DNA of 9,807 nt from Gemmatimonadaceae bacterium (lineage in GTDB: Bacteria > Gemmatimonadota > Gemmatimonadetes > Gemmatimonadales > Gemmatimonadaceae): assembly GCA_014378185.1 (NCBI GenBank), contig JACMOE010000143.1:1-9807 (forward strand), written 5' to 3'. A program made the position numbers and the translations under genes. Shown one piece after another: positions 1-6,192 of this stretch. The notes beneath the pieces were generated by a model. It saw only the letters and a list, made by a program, of their open reading frames with translations. It ran no database searches and was not told the origin of the DNA. Within the stretch, counting starts at the first letter, position 1. The number at the start of each line of letters is the position of its first letter.

Positions 1-39
1 CTCGGCCTTGGAGAAATGACGGTCGCGCGTGGTGCCGGC
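1..39 (-). repeat. Exact 39-nt direct repeat, copy A (Der G domain 2)
   Basis: These 39 bases match 511-549 perfectly and in the same orientation, and encode residues 205-217 of Der. The match reaches the window edge, so it may be longer. The bases just inside it (from 40 on) are homologous to 550 onward but clearly diverged, as expected for two ancient G domains. Perfect identity confined to this block is therefore abnormal. It could be gene conversion or a wrong join at a contig end. Confidence 0.9.
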
Positions 40-651
40 GATGTCGCTCACGACCAGGCGCTCCTCGCCGAGCAGCCGGTTCACAAACGAGGACTTGCCC
101 ACCTTCGGGCGTCCCACCACCGCGACGCGCAGCGCATCCTCATCCTCGGGAACCGACTCGGGCAGCCGCTCGATCACCGCGTCCAGCAGGTCGCCGGAGT
201 TCTTGCCGTTCTGCGCGGACACGGGGAACGGGTCGCCCGCACCCAGCTTGTAGAAGTCGTAGAAATCTGTGCGGCTTGGATCGTCCACCTTGTTCGCCAC
301 CAGCATCCACGGCTTGCCTGTGGTCCGGATCATCTCGGCAATACGATGGTCGCTCGGGTGCAACCCGACGTTCGCGTCCACCACGAAGAGCATCATGTCC
401 GCCTCCTCGACCGCGGTCGCCACCTGCTGGCGAATTTCCTTGTCCATCGGGGCGTTGGGGTCGTCCGACAGCCCGCCAGTGTCCACGAGCCAGAAGGCGC
501 GGCCGTTCCACTCGGCCTTGGAGAAATGACGGTCGCGCGTGGTGCCGGCTTCCTCGGAGACGATGGCCTCCTCGTCGCCGATGATGCGGTTGAACAGCGC
601 GCTCTTGCCCACGTTGGGGCGCCCGATGATGGCGACGACGGGGACGCTCAT
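1..651 (-). CDS. der: Ribosome-assembly GTPase Der (EngA), C-terminal part cut by window edge
   Basis: Der is a tandem-G-domain GTPase that binds the 50S subunit and is needed for its maturation. The visible 217 residues (families run about 440-490) cover G domain 1 and the start of G domain 2. In domain 1, G1 is GRPNVGKS (10-17), the G2/switch-I Thr is in AGTTRDR (35-41), G3 is DTGG (57-60), G4 is NKVD (120-123) and a G5-like SAQ starts at 145. Domain 2 begins near 175 with G1 GRPKVGKS (180-187), where Lys replaces the usual Asn. The ATG at 651-649 overlaps the DUF512 stop (ATGA), with GGGAGG 8 nt upstream, so the start is secure. The oddity is that residues 205-217 of domain 2 are identical, in protein and in DNA, to residues 35-47 of domain 1; domain 2 normally reads like GTTRDSI. 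The G2 domain remainder and the KH-like domain lie outside the window. Confidence 0.95.
   Translation of the reverse strand, partial: MSVPVVAIIGRPNVGKSALFNRIIGDEEAIVSEEAGTTRDRHFSKAEWNGRAFWLVDTGGLSDDPNAPMDKEIRQQVATAVEEADMMLFVVDANVGLHPSDHRIAEMIRTTGKPWMLVANKVDDPSRTDFYDFYKLGAGDPFPVSAQNGKNSGDLLDAVIERLPESVPEDEDALRVAVVGRPKVGKSSFVNRLLGEERLVVSDIAGTTRDRHFSKAE
511..549 (-). repeat. Exact 39-nt direct repeat, copy B (Der G domain 1)
   Basis: This is the partner of the block at 1-39 and encodes residues 35-47 of Der, the switch-I (G2) segment of G domain 1. Here the sequence is in a natural context: it continues into WNGRAFWLVDTGG, the expected strand and G3 motif of a Der first domain. This copy is therefore the likely original. 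Confidence 0.9.
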
Positions 652-1949
652 GCGGCGCGCCTCCCGGTGAGGCTGGGCTCGCCCTCGAGCTTGAGGACGT
701 CAATGAAATCGTAGGAAGGATATACCGGCATTGGAAGCGTCTCACGGAGTGCGATGAAGCGCTCTTCGTCGAGGAAGAGTCCATCGTCATTGATCGTCTC
801 GGCTGGAATGAGCGCGAGATCGAGGTCCCCCCGGTCAGCGAGAGCACGACGGATGTCGGCGCCCACCAGAAGACCGGCGGTGGTGGTGGTGGGTCCGAAC
901 AGCGAGTTCTCCATCACGATGAGGGAGAACTGCGCGCCCGTGCGTTCCGCGATTGCGTCGAGGAGCTCGGGCATGAGCGGCGCCATGGAGACGCCGGTGA
1001 CGATACCGATTTTCCGGCCGTCCAGACGTGGCAGCTCGGCGAGCCCCGCGTAGACACGTTGCCGCAGCGACGTGACGGCGCCCACGCCGTTCTCGATCTG
1101 CGAGAAGTCGCCATAGTGCTCGGCGTCGGGCAGCGGCCGACCTGCCAGGAGGTAGAGCTCGTCGGAGCCGTACACCCAGCGATCGCCGCGATCGGCGAGG
1201 GCGCGCGCCTCCCATCGCTCGACGGCTTCGAGGATGCGCCCCGAGTTCTCCGGGTCCATCGGCTTGCCGTCGTACAGATGCGAGAACTGCGTGACACCCA
1301 CGGGCACCAGCGCGACGCTGAGCACGGCGTCGCCCAGGTTCCAGAGGTCCGTCAATGACTGCTCCAGCACGTCGCCGTCGTTGAGATTCGGCACGATGAC
1401 CATCTGGCCGTGGAACTGGATGCCGCCCTCGGCGAGCCGCGTGAGCTGATCGACGATGTTCGGGACGCGCGGGTTGTTGAGCAGCACCTTGCGCGCTTCC
1501 CAGGGTGTGGCATGCACCGACACGTAGAGGGGCGACAGGCGGTATTCGAGAATCCGCTGGATGTCGCGCTCCTTGACGTTGGAGAGCGTGGCGAAATTGC
1601 CGTAGGCGAACGAGAGCCGGTAGTCGTCGTCGCGCACGTACAACGACTTGCGAAGACCCTTGGGAAGCCCCTCGATGAAGCAGAACTCGCACCGGTTGGC
1701 GCACCGGCGAATGGTGGGCGGCGCCAACTCCACGCCCAGCCCTTCACCTTCTGGCCGCTCCACCTCGTAGATGACCGCTTCCCCATCCGGCAGGCGCGCC
1801 TCGATGATGAGCTCCTCGTCGGCGGTCAGGAACTCCCAGTCGAGGAAGTCGGCCAACTCGCGGCCGTTCACCGTCAGCAGCTCCGTGCCGACGACCACTC
1901 CCATCTCCTCGCAAATGCTGCCCGGGAGCACTCGACTGACGCGAACCAT
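648..1949 (-). CDS. DUF512 family PDZ / radical-SAM-like iron-sulfur protein
   Basis: This 433-residue protein of unknown function matches the DUF512 architecture from end to end. Residues 1-65 form a PDZ-like domain (VLPGS near the start, then GTELLTVNGRE). C83-x3-C87-x2-C90 follows, the spacing of a radical-SAM [4Fe-4S] site, within RRCANRCEFCFIEGLPKG. Next come KSLYVRDDDYRLSF (101-114) and GNFATLSN (117-124), both typical of the family, a TIM-barrel-like middle, and the C-terminal DUF512 part with GIVTGVSMAPL (315-325), FGPTTTTAGLLVGADI (351-366) and DDGLFLDEERF (388-398). The ATG at 1949-1947 gives a full PDZ domain; a weak GAGGG lies about 10 nt upstream. It overlaps der by 4 nt. DUF512 genes also neighbour der in Clostridia, so a role near ribosome assembly or RNA modification is a reasonable guess, but the substrate is unknown. 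Family assignment is firm; function is not. Confidence 0.9.
   Translation of the reverse strand: MVRVSRVLPGSICEEMGVVVGTELLTVNGRELADFLDWEFLTADEELIIEARLPDGEAVIYEVERPEGEGLGVELAPPTIRRCANRCEFCFIEGLPKGLRKSLYVRDDDYRLSFAYGNFATLSNVKERDIQRILEYRLSPLYVSVHATPWEARKVLLNNPRVPNIVDQLTRLAEGGIQFHGQMVIVPNLNDGDVLEQSLTDLWNLGDAVLSVALVPVGVTQFSHLYDGKPMDPENSGRILEAVERWEARALADRGDRWVYGSDELYLLAGRPLPDAEHYGDFSQIENGVGAVTSLRQRVYAGLAELPRLDGRKIGIVTGVSMAPLMPELLDAIAERTGAQFSLIVMENSLFGPTTTTAGLLVGADIRRALADRGDLDLALIPAETINDDGLFLDEERFIALRETLPMPVYPSYDFIDVLKLEGEPSLTGRRAA
660..665 (-). promoter_or_regulatory. Shine-Dalgarno site for der inside the DUF512 coding end
   Basis: GGGAGG on the minus strand lies 8 nt before the der ATG and within the last codons of the DUF512 gene. 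Together with the ATGA overlap it supports translation of der coupled to the upstream gene and fixes the der start. Confidence 0.7.
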
Positions 1950-1956
1950 TGGCTAC

Positions 1957-1995
1957 CTACCCTCTACCCGAAGCGACGGGGGAAGACCACAGCAT
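1957..1995 (-). CDS. Possible 12-codon leader ORF ahead of DUF512
   Basis: Within the predicted leader an ATG (1995-1993) opens a 12-residue frame, MLWSSPVASGRG, ending in TAG (1959-1957), 7 nt before the DUF512 ATG. A near-perfect AAGGAGG (2014-2008) lies 12 nt upstream of this ATG, which is somewhat long, and it partly overlaps the hairpin stem at 1978-2009. If translated, it could couple ribosome passage to leader folding and to DUF512 initiation. It could equally be chance; only the strong SD and the tight spacing to the next start argue for it. Confidence 0.25.
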   Translation of the reverse strand: MLWSSPVASGRG

Positions 1996-2009
1996 GTGGT
2001 GCTTCCCCC
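1978..2009 (-). promoter_or_regulatory. Strong hairpin in the DUF512-der leader
   Basis: An 8-bp arm (GGGGGAAG with CTTCCCCC) is stacked on a 6-bp arm (ACCACA with TGTGGT), with one bulged base and a 3-nt loop, giving 14 base pairs in 32 nt. On the minus strand no T-run follows, so it is not a normal intrinsic terminator. It ends 28 nt before the DUF512 start and its 5' arm includes part of an AAGGAGG sequence. It may stabilise the mRNA or control ribosome access; it could also be a DNA-level palindrome. Confidence 0.55.
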
Positions 2010-2027
2010 TCCTTGCAACCCACGGAA

Positions 2028-2040
2028 CGGCGTGACGCCG
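2028..2040. promoter_or_regulatory. 13-bp palindrome just downstream of the predicted transcription start
   Basis: CGGCGTGACGCCG is a perfect inverted repeat with a single central base. It sits roughly +6 to +18 from the start predicted for the DUF512-der promoter, an operator-like position. No regulator for it is recognisable in the window, and in GC-rich DNA a palindrome of this size can occur by chance. Confidence 0.25.
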
Positions 2041-2051
2041 GCCCCTCATGC

Positions 2052-2080
2052 AAGATAGGAGCTCCAGGCACGGAAATCAA
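2052..2080 (-). promoter_or_regulatory. Sigma70-like promoter for DUF512-der
   Basis: On the minus strand TTGATT (2080-2075) and TATCTT (2057-2052) are separated by exactly 17 nt, a good match to the housekeeping -35/-10 pattern in an otherwise GC-rich region. Transcription would begin near 2046, giving a leader of about 97 nt before the DUF512 start. Its place between a terminator and the first gene of a new unit supports the call. Confidence 0.6.
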
Positions 2081-2138
2081 GCAGAATCCACTACTTCCGC
2101 GCTCGCGCCTTGTGCGTTTCATGCGGGTACTGGGCAAG

Positions 2139-2165
2139 AAAAAGCGCCCGCCGACGGGCGGGCGC
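2139..2165 (-). terminator. Intrinsic terminator after the TPR gene
   Basis: On the minus strand a 9-bp all-GC stem (GCGCCCGCC with GGCGGGCGC, loop of 4 nt) begins 22 nt after the TPR stop codon and is followed directly by TTTTTCTT. It ends the murJ-to-TPR transcription run. On the plus strand the tail is only CTTTCCC, so it should act mainly in the minus direction. Confidence 0.85.
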
Positions 2166-2186
2166 CTTTCCCTGATCAACTCGCGT

Positions 2187-3800
2187 TCAATCCACGATCT
2201 TGTAGCGGTACGCCACGACGCTGGGCGCATTGATCGTGAGCTTGAAGCGTGCCTTCTGGCCGGGCGAAAGCGGCTCCGTGGTCACCGATTCCGTTCCCAC
2301 CACCTGGCCTGCCTTGTCGATGGCGCTGAACGAAAGCGTGATCGGCTTGGGCGGGAATGTCTTGGCCGCGGGCTTGGACGCGGCGGCAGCCTTGCCCTTG
2401 GCGCCCTTCGCCGGTCTGGCGACTGGCTCGGCGCTGTTCGCTTCGATCTTGTCGCGGCGGTCCAGGATACTGCCGCCGATGGTCACGGCCTTGTCGTTCG
2501 GCGAAAACTCGGTAAAGCTGACCTCGACAGGCAGTTTGTTGCCGCGATTGAACCACGTCACGGTGCTGTCGTTGTACGCCGCGGCTACCGCCGCCTTCTT
2601 GGCGACCTGTGCCGCTTTGCCCATCGCGAGGTATGCACGAGCGGCCAGGTTGAAGTTCTCCGGATTGCCAGGATCCACTGCCACCAGCCGCTCGACCATG
2701 GGGCCTACCTTGTCATTCTGCTCCGTGGTCAGGTACGTGACCGCCACGTTGAACAGGGCGTCGCGGCTGTACGGATTCTGCATCAGGGTGGCTTCGAACA
2801 GCTTGCCCGCTTCGACGGACTTGTTCGCGCGCGCCGCATTCACGGCCGAGTTGAGCAGATCCGTGTATTCGTACGCCGCCGGATTGGCGATCATCGGCTC
2901 CCACGTCTTGATTGCCGACGCCGTGTCACCCGCGAGCATGTAGGCCGTCTGTAGCTGCTGACGGCCGCCCGTGAGGTACTGGCCACGGGTGCCCGGTACG
3001 GCAATGAGCTGCGCGTAGATGTCCGCTGCCTTGCGGGCCGCCGTCACACGCTCCGCCCCGCTCGCGGCGTTGGCGGCATCGATGTACGCACTGCCGACAT
3101 TGGCCAGCATCTGCCGGCGTACGTCGCGGTAGCTCGTATCCTTGTTGGCCGCTTCTGCCGCAAGCGTCCAGTATTCAATTGCTCGCGCCGTGTTGCCGCG
3201 CTTGGACGCCACGCCGCCGATGATCATGTTGCCATACGGGGACGGCGCATACAGTCGGTTCGCCTGCATCGCGTAGTACTCGGCGGAATCCAGCTTGTCC
3301 GCATTCAACGACGTGATCGCCCCGTTGACGACGTCCAGGTAGAACTTCTGACCCGCACGCCAGTAGGCCGTGTAGTCGGCACAGATGGGCTTGGCCACCT
3401 CGACGATCTTGAAGAGGGAATCGATCGTCAGGGGGATGTCGAGCGTGCCGGACGGATTATTCACGAATCCCACGGCCCCGCGCGTCGGACGCAGCCCGAT
3501 GCCGGGCTGGTTGCCCCAGAGGCTGATCGCCTCTCCCAGGACATACGCGTTCACGATCGCGTTGTCCGACTTGTCCGTGGTCTCCAGCAACTTGACCGCG
3601 TTCTTCAGGTTGGTGGCCGCGACGGCGGGCGACGCCGCCTCGCGGGCGAGATTCACGCTGAGCGTAGCGCGCGCCGCATTGCCGGTGGCGTTCCCACCGA
3701 TATCGCATGCCGGCTTGGCCGGGGCGGCTTGCCCACCGGCAACGGACGACACGGCCAGCATCGCAACGGCTGCGAAGTACTTCGTAGCGAACAGAGCCAT
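2187..3800 (-). CDS. Exported TPR-repeat protein of unknown function
   Basis: The product is 537 residues. Residues 1-25 look like a Sec signal peptide (MALFATKYF, then a hydrophobic stretch, cleavage likely near GGQA/AP), so it should act in the periplasm or at the outer membrane. Alanine-rich helical repeats of TPR type fill about 45-415; the clearest units are near 200-220 (GNTARAIEYW), 285-300 (LAGDTASAIKTW), 328-345 and 380-400. Residues 425-537 look beta-rich (VEVSFTEFSPNDKAVTIGG, then ITLSFSAIDKAGQVVGTE and LSPGQKARFKLTI), resembling an FxLYD-like domain split by a Lys/Ala-rich linker at 463-481. The ATG at 3800 is chosen because AGGAG lies 7 nt upstream and it starts the signal peptide exactly. 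A GTG at 3875 overlapping the larC stop (GTGA) would add 25 residues, including RRRR, and is less likely. No specific partner can be named. Confidence 0.8.
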   Translation of the reverse strand: MALFATKYFAAVAMLAVSSVAGGQAAPAKPACDIGGNATGNAARATLSVNLAREAASPAVAATNLKNAVKLLETTDKSDNAIVNAYVLGEAISLWGNQPGIGLRPTRGAVGFVNNPSGTLDIPLTIDSLFKIVEVAKPICADYTAYWRAGQKFYLDVVNGAITSLNADKLDSAEYYAMQANRLYAPSPYGNMIIGGVASKRGNTARAIEYWTLAAEAANKDTSYRDVRRQMLANVGSAYIDAANAASGAERVTAARKAADIYAQLIAVPGTRGQYLTGGRQQLQTAYMLAGDTASAIKTWEPMIANPAAYEYTDLLNSAVNAARANKSVEAGKLFEATLMQNPYSRDALFNVAVTYLTTEQNDKVGPMVERLVAVDPGNPENFNLAARAYLAMGKAAQVAKKAAVAAAYNDSTVTWFNRGNKLPVEVSFTEFSPNDKAVTIGGSILDRRDKIEANSAEPVARPAKGAKGKAAAASKPAAKTFPPKPITLSFSAIDKAGQVVGTESVTTEPLSPGQKARFKLTINAPSVVAYRYKIVD

Positions 3801-3807
3801 CAGAAAT

Positions 3808-3812
3808 CTCCT
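3808..3812 (-). promoter_or_regulatory. Shine-Dalgarno site that decides the TPR gene start
   Basis: AGGAG on the minus strand is 7 nt before the ATG at 3800-3798. The alternative GTG at 3875-3873 has no comparable site. This supports the shorter protein beginning with the signal peptide. Confidence 0.75.
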
Positions 3813-3852
3813 GGGAAAATCGAGCGACAGTCGGCGTCGACGTGGGCGATCT

Positions 3853-3867
3853 GCTGGGTACCCCAGC
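3853..3867. other. Small hairpin between larC and the TPR gene
   Basis: GCTGGG-TAC-CCCAGC forms a perfect 6-bp stem with a 3-nt loop, a few bases after the larC stop. No T-run follows on the minus strand, so it is not a convincing terminator. It could be a weak attenuating or mRNA-processing element. The rest of the 71-nt gap holds no promoter I can support. Confidence 0.3.
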
Positions 3868-3871
3868 GGAT

Positions 3872-5047
3872 TCACCGCCGTTCCGCCGCTCCGAGTGCAA
3901 GTTGATAAATATCGACGGGCAGGCGCCCGGTCGCTAGAGCAATTCGATGAACGTCGTCGAACTCGGGCTTCGCTCGCGTGGTGCCCCCGGGCAGTTCCAC
4001 CACCTTCACCCGCACCACGTGCCCGAGCACTTCGACGGTGGCTTCCGTGCGTGGCAAGGCGCGACGGCTCACATCGCTCCGGCGTACCCCAATGGACGAT
4101 GTTTCGGTGAGCAACAATTGCTCGAAGCGCTCAGCGTCGGCTCGCTGGCACAGCACCTCGAGACGCGTACCCGCCCGGCCCTTCTTCATCGTCGTGGCGA
4201 GCATCACCACGTCGAGTGCACCATCCGTCCTGGCCCGATCGGCAACGGCCGCCAGGGACTCGGGTGACATGTCATCCACGTCGCAGGCCAGCAGCGTGAG
4301 CTGGTCGCGGCCGGTTTCCGAGGGCTGGTCGGCGACATCAGCCAGAATGATTCGCAGGGCGTTTGCACGACCCTTGAAGTCCTTCGTTCCCGCCCCAAAG
4401 CCGCTGCGCACCGGCGTGTAAGCCGCTGGCGGCGGCCCCGCCGAGAGAATGCGAACGAGCGCCGCGCCGGTGGGAGTGACCAGCTCTCCCGACCCCTCGG
4501 GCCCCGGGCTCGTCAGGTGCCCCTCGAGAAGCTTCAGGGTGGCGGGTGCGGGAACCGGCAGCACGCCGTGGGCGGCCTGCACCGTGCCATCCCCCGTTCT
4601 CAGCACGCCGCATCGCACCTCCTGCACGCCGAGCTCCGACAGTCCCCAGATGGCGCCGACTATGTCGAGGATTGCATCAACGGCTCCCACCTCGTGGAGA
4701 TGCACCTTCTCCGGCGGCTTGCCATGGATCTCGCCTTCGGCCACGGCAATCGCCCAGAACGCGGCGTCGGCCTTCTCACGGACGTGATCCGGAGCTCCCG
4801 ACGCGGCCACGAGGGCGCGGATCTGGTGTATGTGACGCCCATGGGGCTGCGGCGGAATCCCGAAATCCACCTTCCAGCAGACCAGCTCTCCCCGCACGAC
4901 TTCGCGGATGTCCACGGTGATGCCGTCGAGCCCAAGGCGATTGGGCAACGCGCGCAGCCATTCCGGATCGAGACCGACAGCGATGAGCGCGCCGAGGGTC
5001 ATGTCGCCGGAAATGCCGCTGAATGGGTCGAGGATGGCAATTCGCAT
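3872..5047 (-). CDS. larC: LarC, nickel insertion protein for the nickel-pincer cofactor
   Basis: LarC (DUF111) uses CTP to insert nickel into the pyridinium bis-thiocarboxylate made by LarB and LarE, completing the NPN cofactor of lactate racemase and related LarA-type enzymes. The 391 residues match the family's usual length. Family motifs are present in order: DPFSGISGDMTLGAL (7-21), His-rich PHGRHIHQI (68-76), HLHEVGAVDAILDIVG (116-131), ELVTPTGAALV (188-198), CDVDDMSPE (255-263), MKKGRAGTRLEVL (287-299) and TSSIGVR (316-322). In Lactobacillus plantarum LarC comes from two overlapping frames joined by a programmed frameshift; here it is one continuous frame. The ATG at 5047 overlaps the threonine synthase stop (TGATG), implying coupling. 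No larA, larB or larE is in the window, so the cofactor's user is not visible. Confidence 0.93.
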   Translation of the reverse strand: MRIAILDPFSGISGDMTLGALIAVGLDPEWLRALPNRLGLDGITVDIREVVRGELVCWKVDFGIPPQPHGRHIHQIRALVAASGAPDHVREKADAAFWAIAVAEGEIHGKPPEKVHLHEVGAVDAILDIVGAIWGLSELGVQEVRCGVLRTGDGTVQAAHGVLPVPAPATLKLLEGHLTSPGPEGSGELVTPTGAALVRILSAGPPPAAYTPVRSGFGAGTKDFKGRANALRIILADVADQPSETGRDQLTLLACDVDDMSPESLAAVADRARTDGALDVVMLATTMKKGRAGTRLEVLCQRADAERFEQLLLTETSSIGVRRSDVSRRALPRTEATVEVLGHVVRVKVVELPGGTTRAKPEFDDVHRIALATGRLPVDIYQLALGAAERR

Positions 5048-6192
5048 CAGAACCTGTACGATGCCCCGCTGCCCGTGTTGAACACCAGCACTTCAGCGTC
5101 AGCCGGAATTCGCCCCTGCAACACGAGCAGGTCCAGGACGCCGAGCGCCGCACCGCCCTCGGGAGCCGTGTCGATGCCGGACGCGCGGCTGAGTCGCAAC
5201 GTATCTGCCCGAATCGTCTCTTCGCTCACCGACGCCGCGTCCCCGTTGCTCTCGTACAGCGCCTTGAGGATGAGACGGTCGCCCAGCGGACCGGGCACAC
5301 GCAGTCCGCTTGCGTGCGTCTCGGGACTTTCCCACGGCACGGCACGATCGGCCTTCGCCTCGAACGCGCGCACCATGGGCGCGCAGCCGTCGGCCTGCGC
5401 CACCACCATCCTGGGAAATTCAACATCGCGTGCGAGCCAGCCACCGTCGCGCATCTCCGCGAACACCTTCCACATGCCGATCAACCCCGTGCCGCCACCC
5501 GTGGGATAGATGACGTGCGTTGGCAGCGTCCAGCCAAGCTGCTCGGCAAGCTCGATCCCCATCGTCTTCTTGCCTTCGATGCGATACGGTTCGCGCAGCG
5601 TGGACATGTCGAAGTAGCCGTGTTCGGCCGCAAATGCTCGCGACTGCTTGCCGGCGTCGCCGATGTGGCCATCGACCAGCTGGAGGTCGGCGCCGAGTGC
5701 CTGAATGGTGGCGAGAATTGGTGGTGGCGTACTACGCGGTGCATAGACGCGCAAAGGAAGGCCGGCAGCTGCCGCATAAGCGGCAAGCGCCGCACCGGCG
5801 TTGCCCGCTGTGGGCACCACGAGTCCCGGCACACCGAGCGCCGCGGCACGCGTCACGGCCGCGCTCATGCCGCGCGCCTTGAACGACGCAGTGGGATTCA
5901 GTGCTTCGTCCTTGACCCAGAGCCGGGCGATGCCGATGGACTTTGCCAGCTCGGGCAGCTCCTGCATGGGAGTCGTGCCTTCTCCGAGCGACACGGGTGT
6001 CTCACCATCCGCTAGCGGCAGCACTGGAGCGTAACGCCACATGTCCCACCGCGGCAGGATCGCCTCGCGACCAGGCCATGGTGAATCGTACCGCACGAGC
6101 AGGGGCTGTCCGCAGACGGGACAAACGGAAGCGAGCGTGTTGCCGCCCTGCGTGTGATCGCACGCGGAACAATCGAGATGCCAGGAGCTCAC
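5047..6192 (-). CDS. thrC: Threonine synthase (PLP-dependent, zinc-ribbon N-terminus)
   Basis: It likely converts O-phosphohomoserine to threonine, the last step of threonine synthesis, in the cytosol. The 381 residues start with a Cys4 zinc-ribbon-like segment (C8, C11, C24, C27), common in one threonine synthase group. The PLP Schiff-base lysine is K105 in NPTASFKARG, the asparagine loop is PTAGNAGAAL (127-136; many family members have SSGNTG there), and the phosphate-binding glycine loop is TGGGTG (231-236). The C-terminal FNTGSGASY is also a family feature. The start is GTG at 6192-6190, overlapping the uvrC stop (GTGA); the next Met (residue 51) would lose the zinc ribbon. No SD is visible, so translation probably depends on coupling to uvrC. 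A related fold-type II enzyme with another substrate cannot be fully excluded. Confidence 0.85.
   Translation of the reverse strand: MSSWHLDCSACDHTQGGNTLASVCPVCGQPLLVRYDSPWPGREAILPRWDMWRYAPVLPLADGETPVSLGEGTTPMQELPELAKSIGIARLWVKDEALNPTASFKARGMSAAVTRAAALGVPGLVVPTAGNAGAALAAYAAAAGLPLRVYAPRSTPPPILATIQALGADLQLVDGHIGDAGKQSRAFAAEHGYFDMSTLREPYRIEGKKTMGIELAEQLGWTLPTHVIYPTGGGTGLIGMWKVFAEMRDGGWLARDVEFPRMVVAQADGCAPMVRAFEAKADRAVPWESPETHASGLRVPGPLGDRLILKALYESNGDAASVSEETIRADTLRLSRASGIDTAPEGGAALGVLDLLVLQGRIPADAEVLVFNTGSGASYRF

Noticed and set aside
835..1704. Second long minus-strand frame inside the DUF512 gene
   Set aside because: It is out of frame with a full-length DUF512 protein that carries all family motifs, and its own translation is Arg/Ala/His-rich without motifs.
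1410..2954. Open frame of 514 codons on the plus strand across DUF512, the intergenic region and the TPR gene
   Set aside because: It crosses two well-supported minus-strand genes, a terminator and a promoter. The translation has no recognisable family and looks like a GC-driven shadow.
3801..3871. Terminator between larC and the TPR gene
   Set aside because: Only a 6-bp hairpin is present, with no following T-run, so read-through into the TPR gene is expected.
3895..3960. AT-rich patch with TATTTAT near the end of larC, considered as a promoter for the TPR gene
   Set aside because: The only TTG-like -35 (TTGCTC) is about 25 nt away, too far. The patch encodes ordinary C-terminal larC codons (DIYQL).
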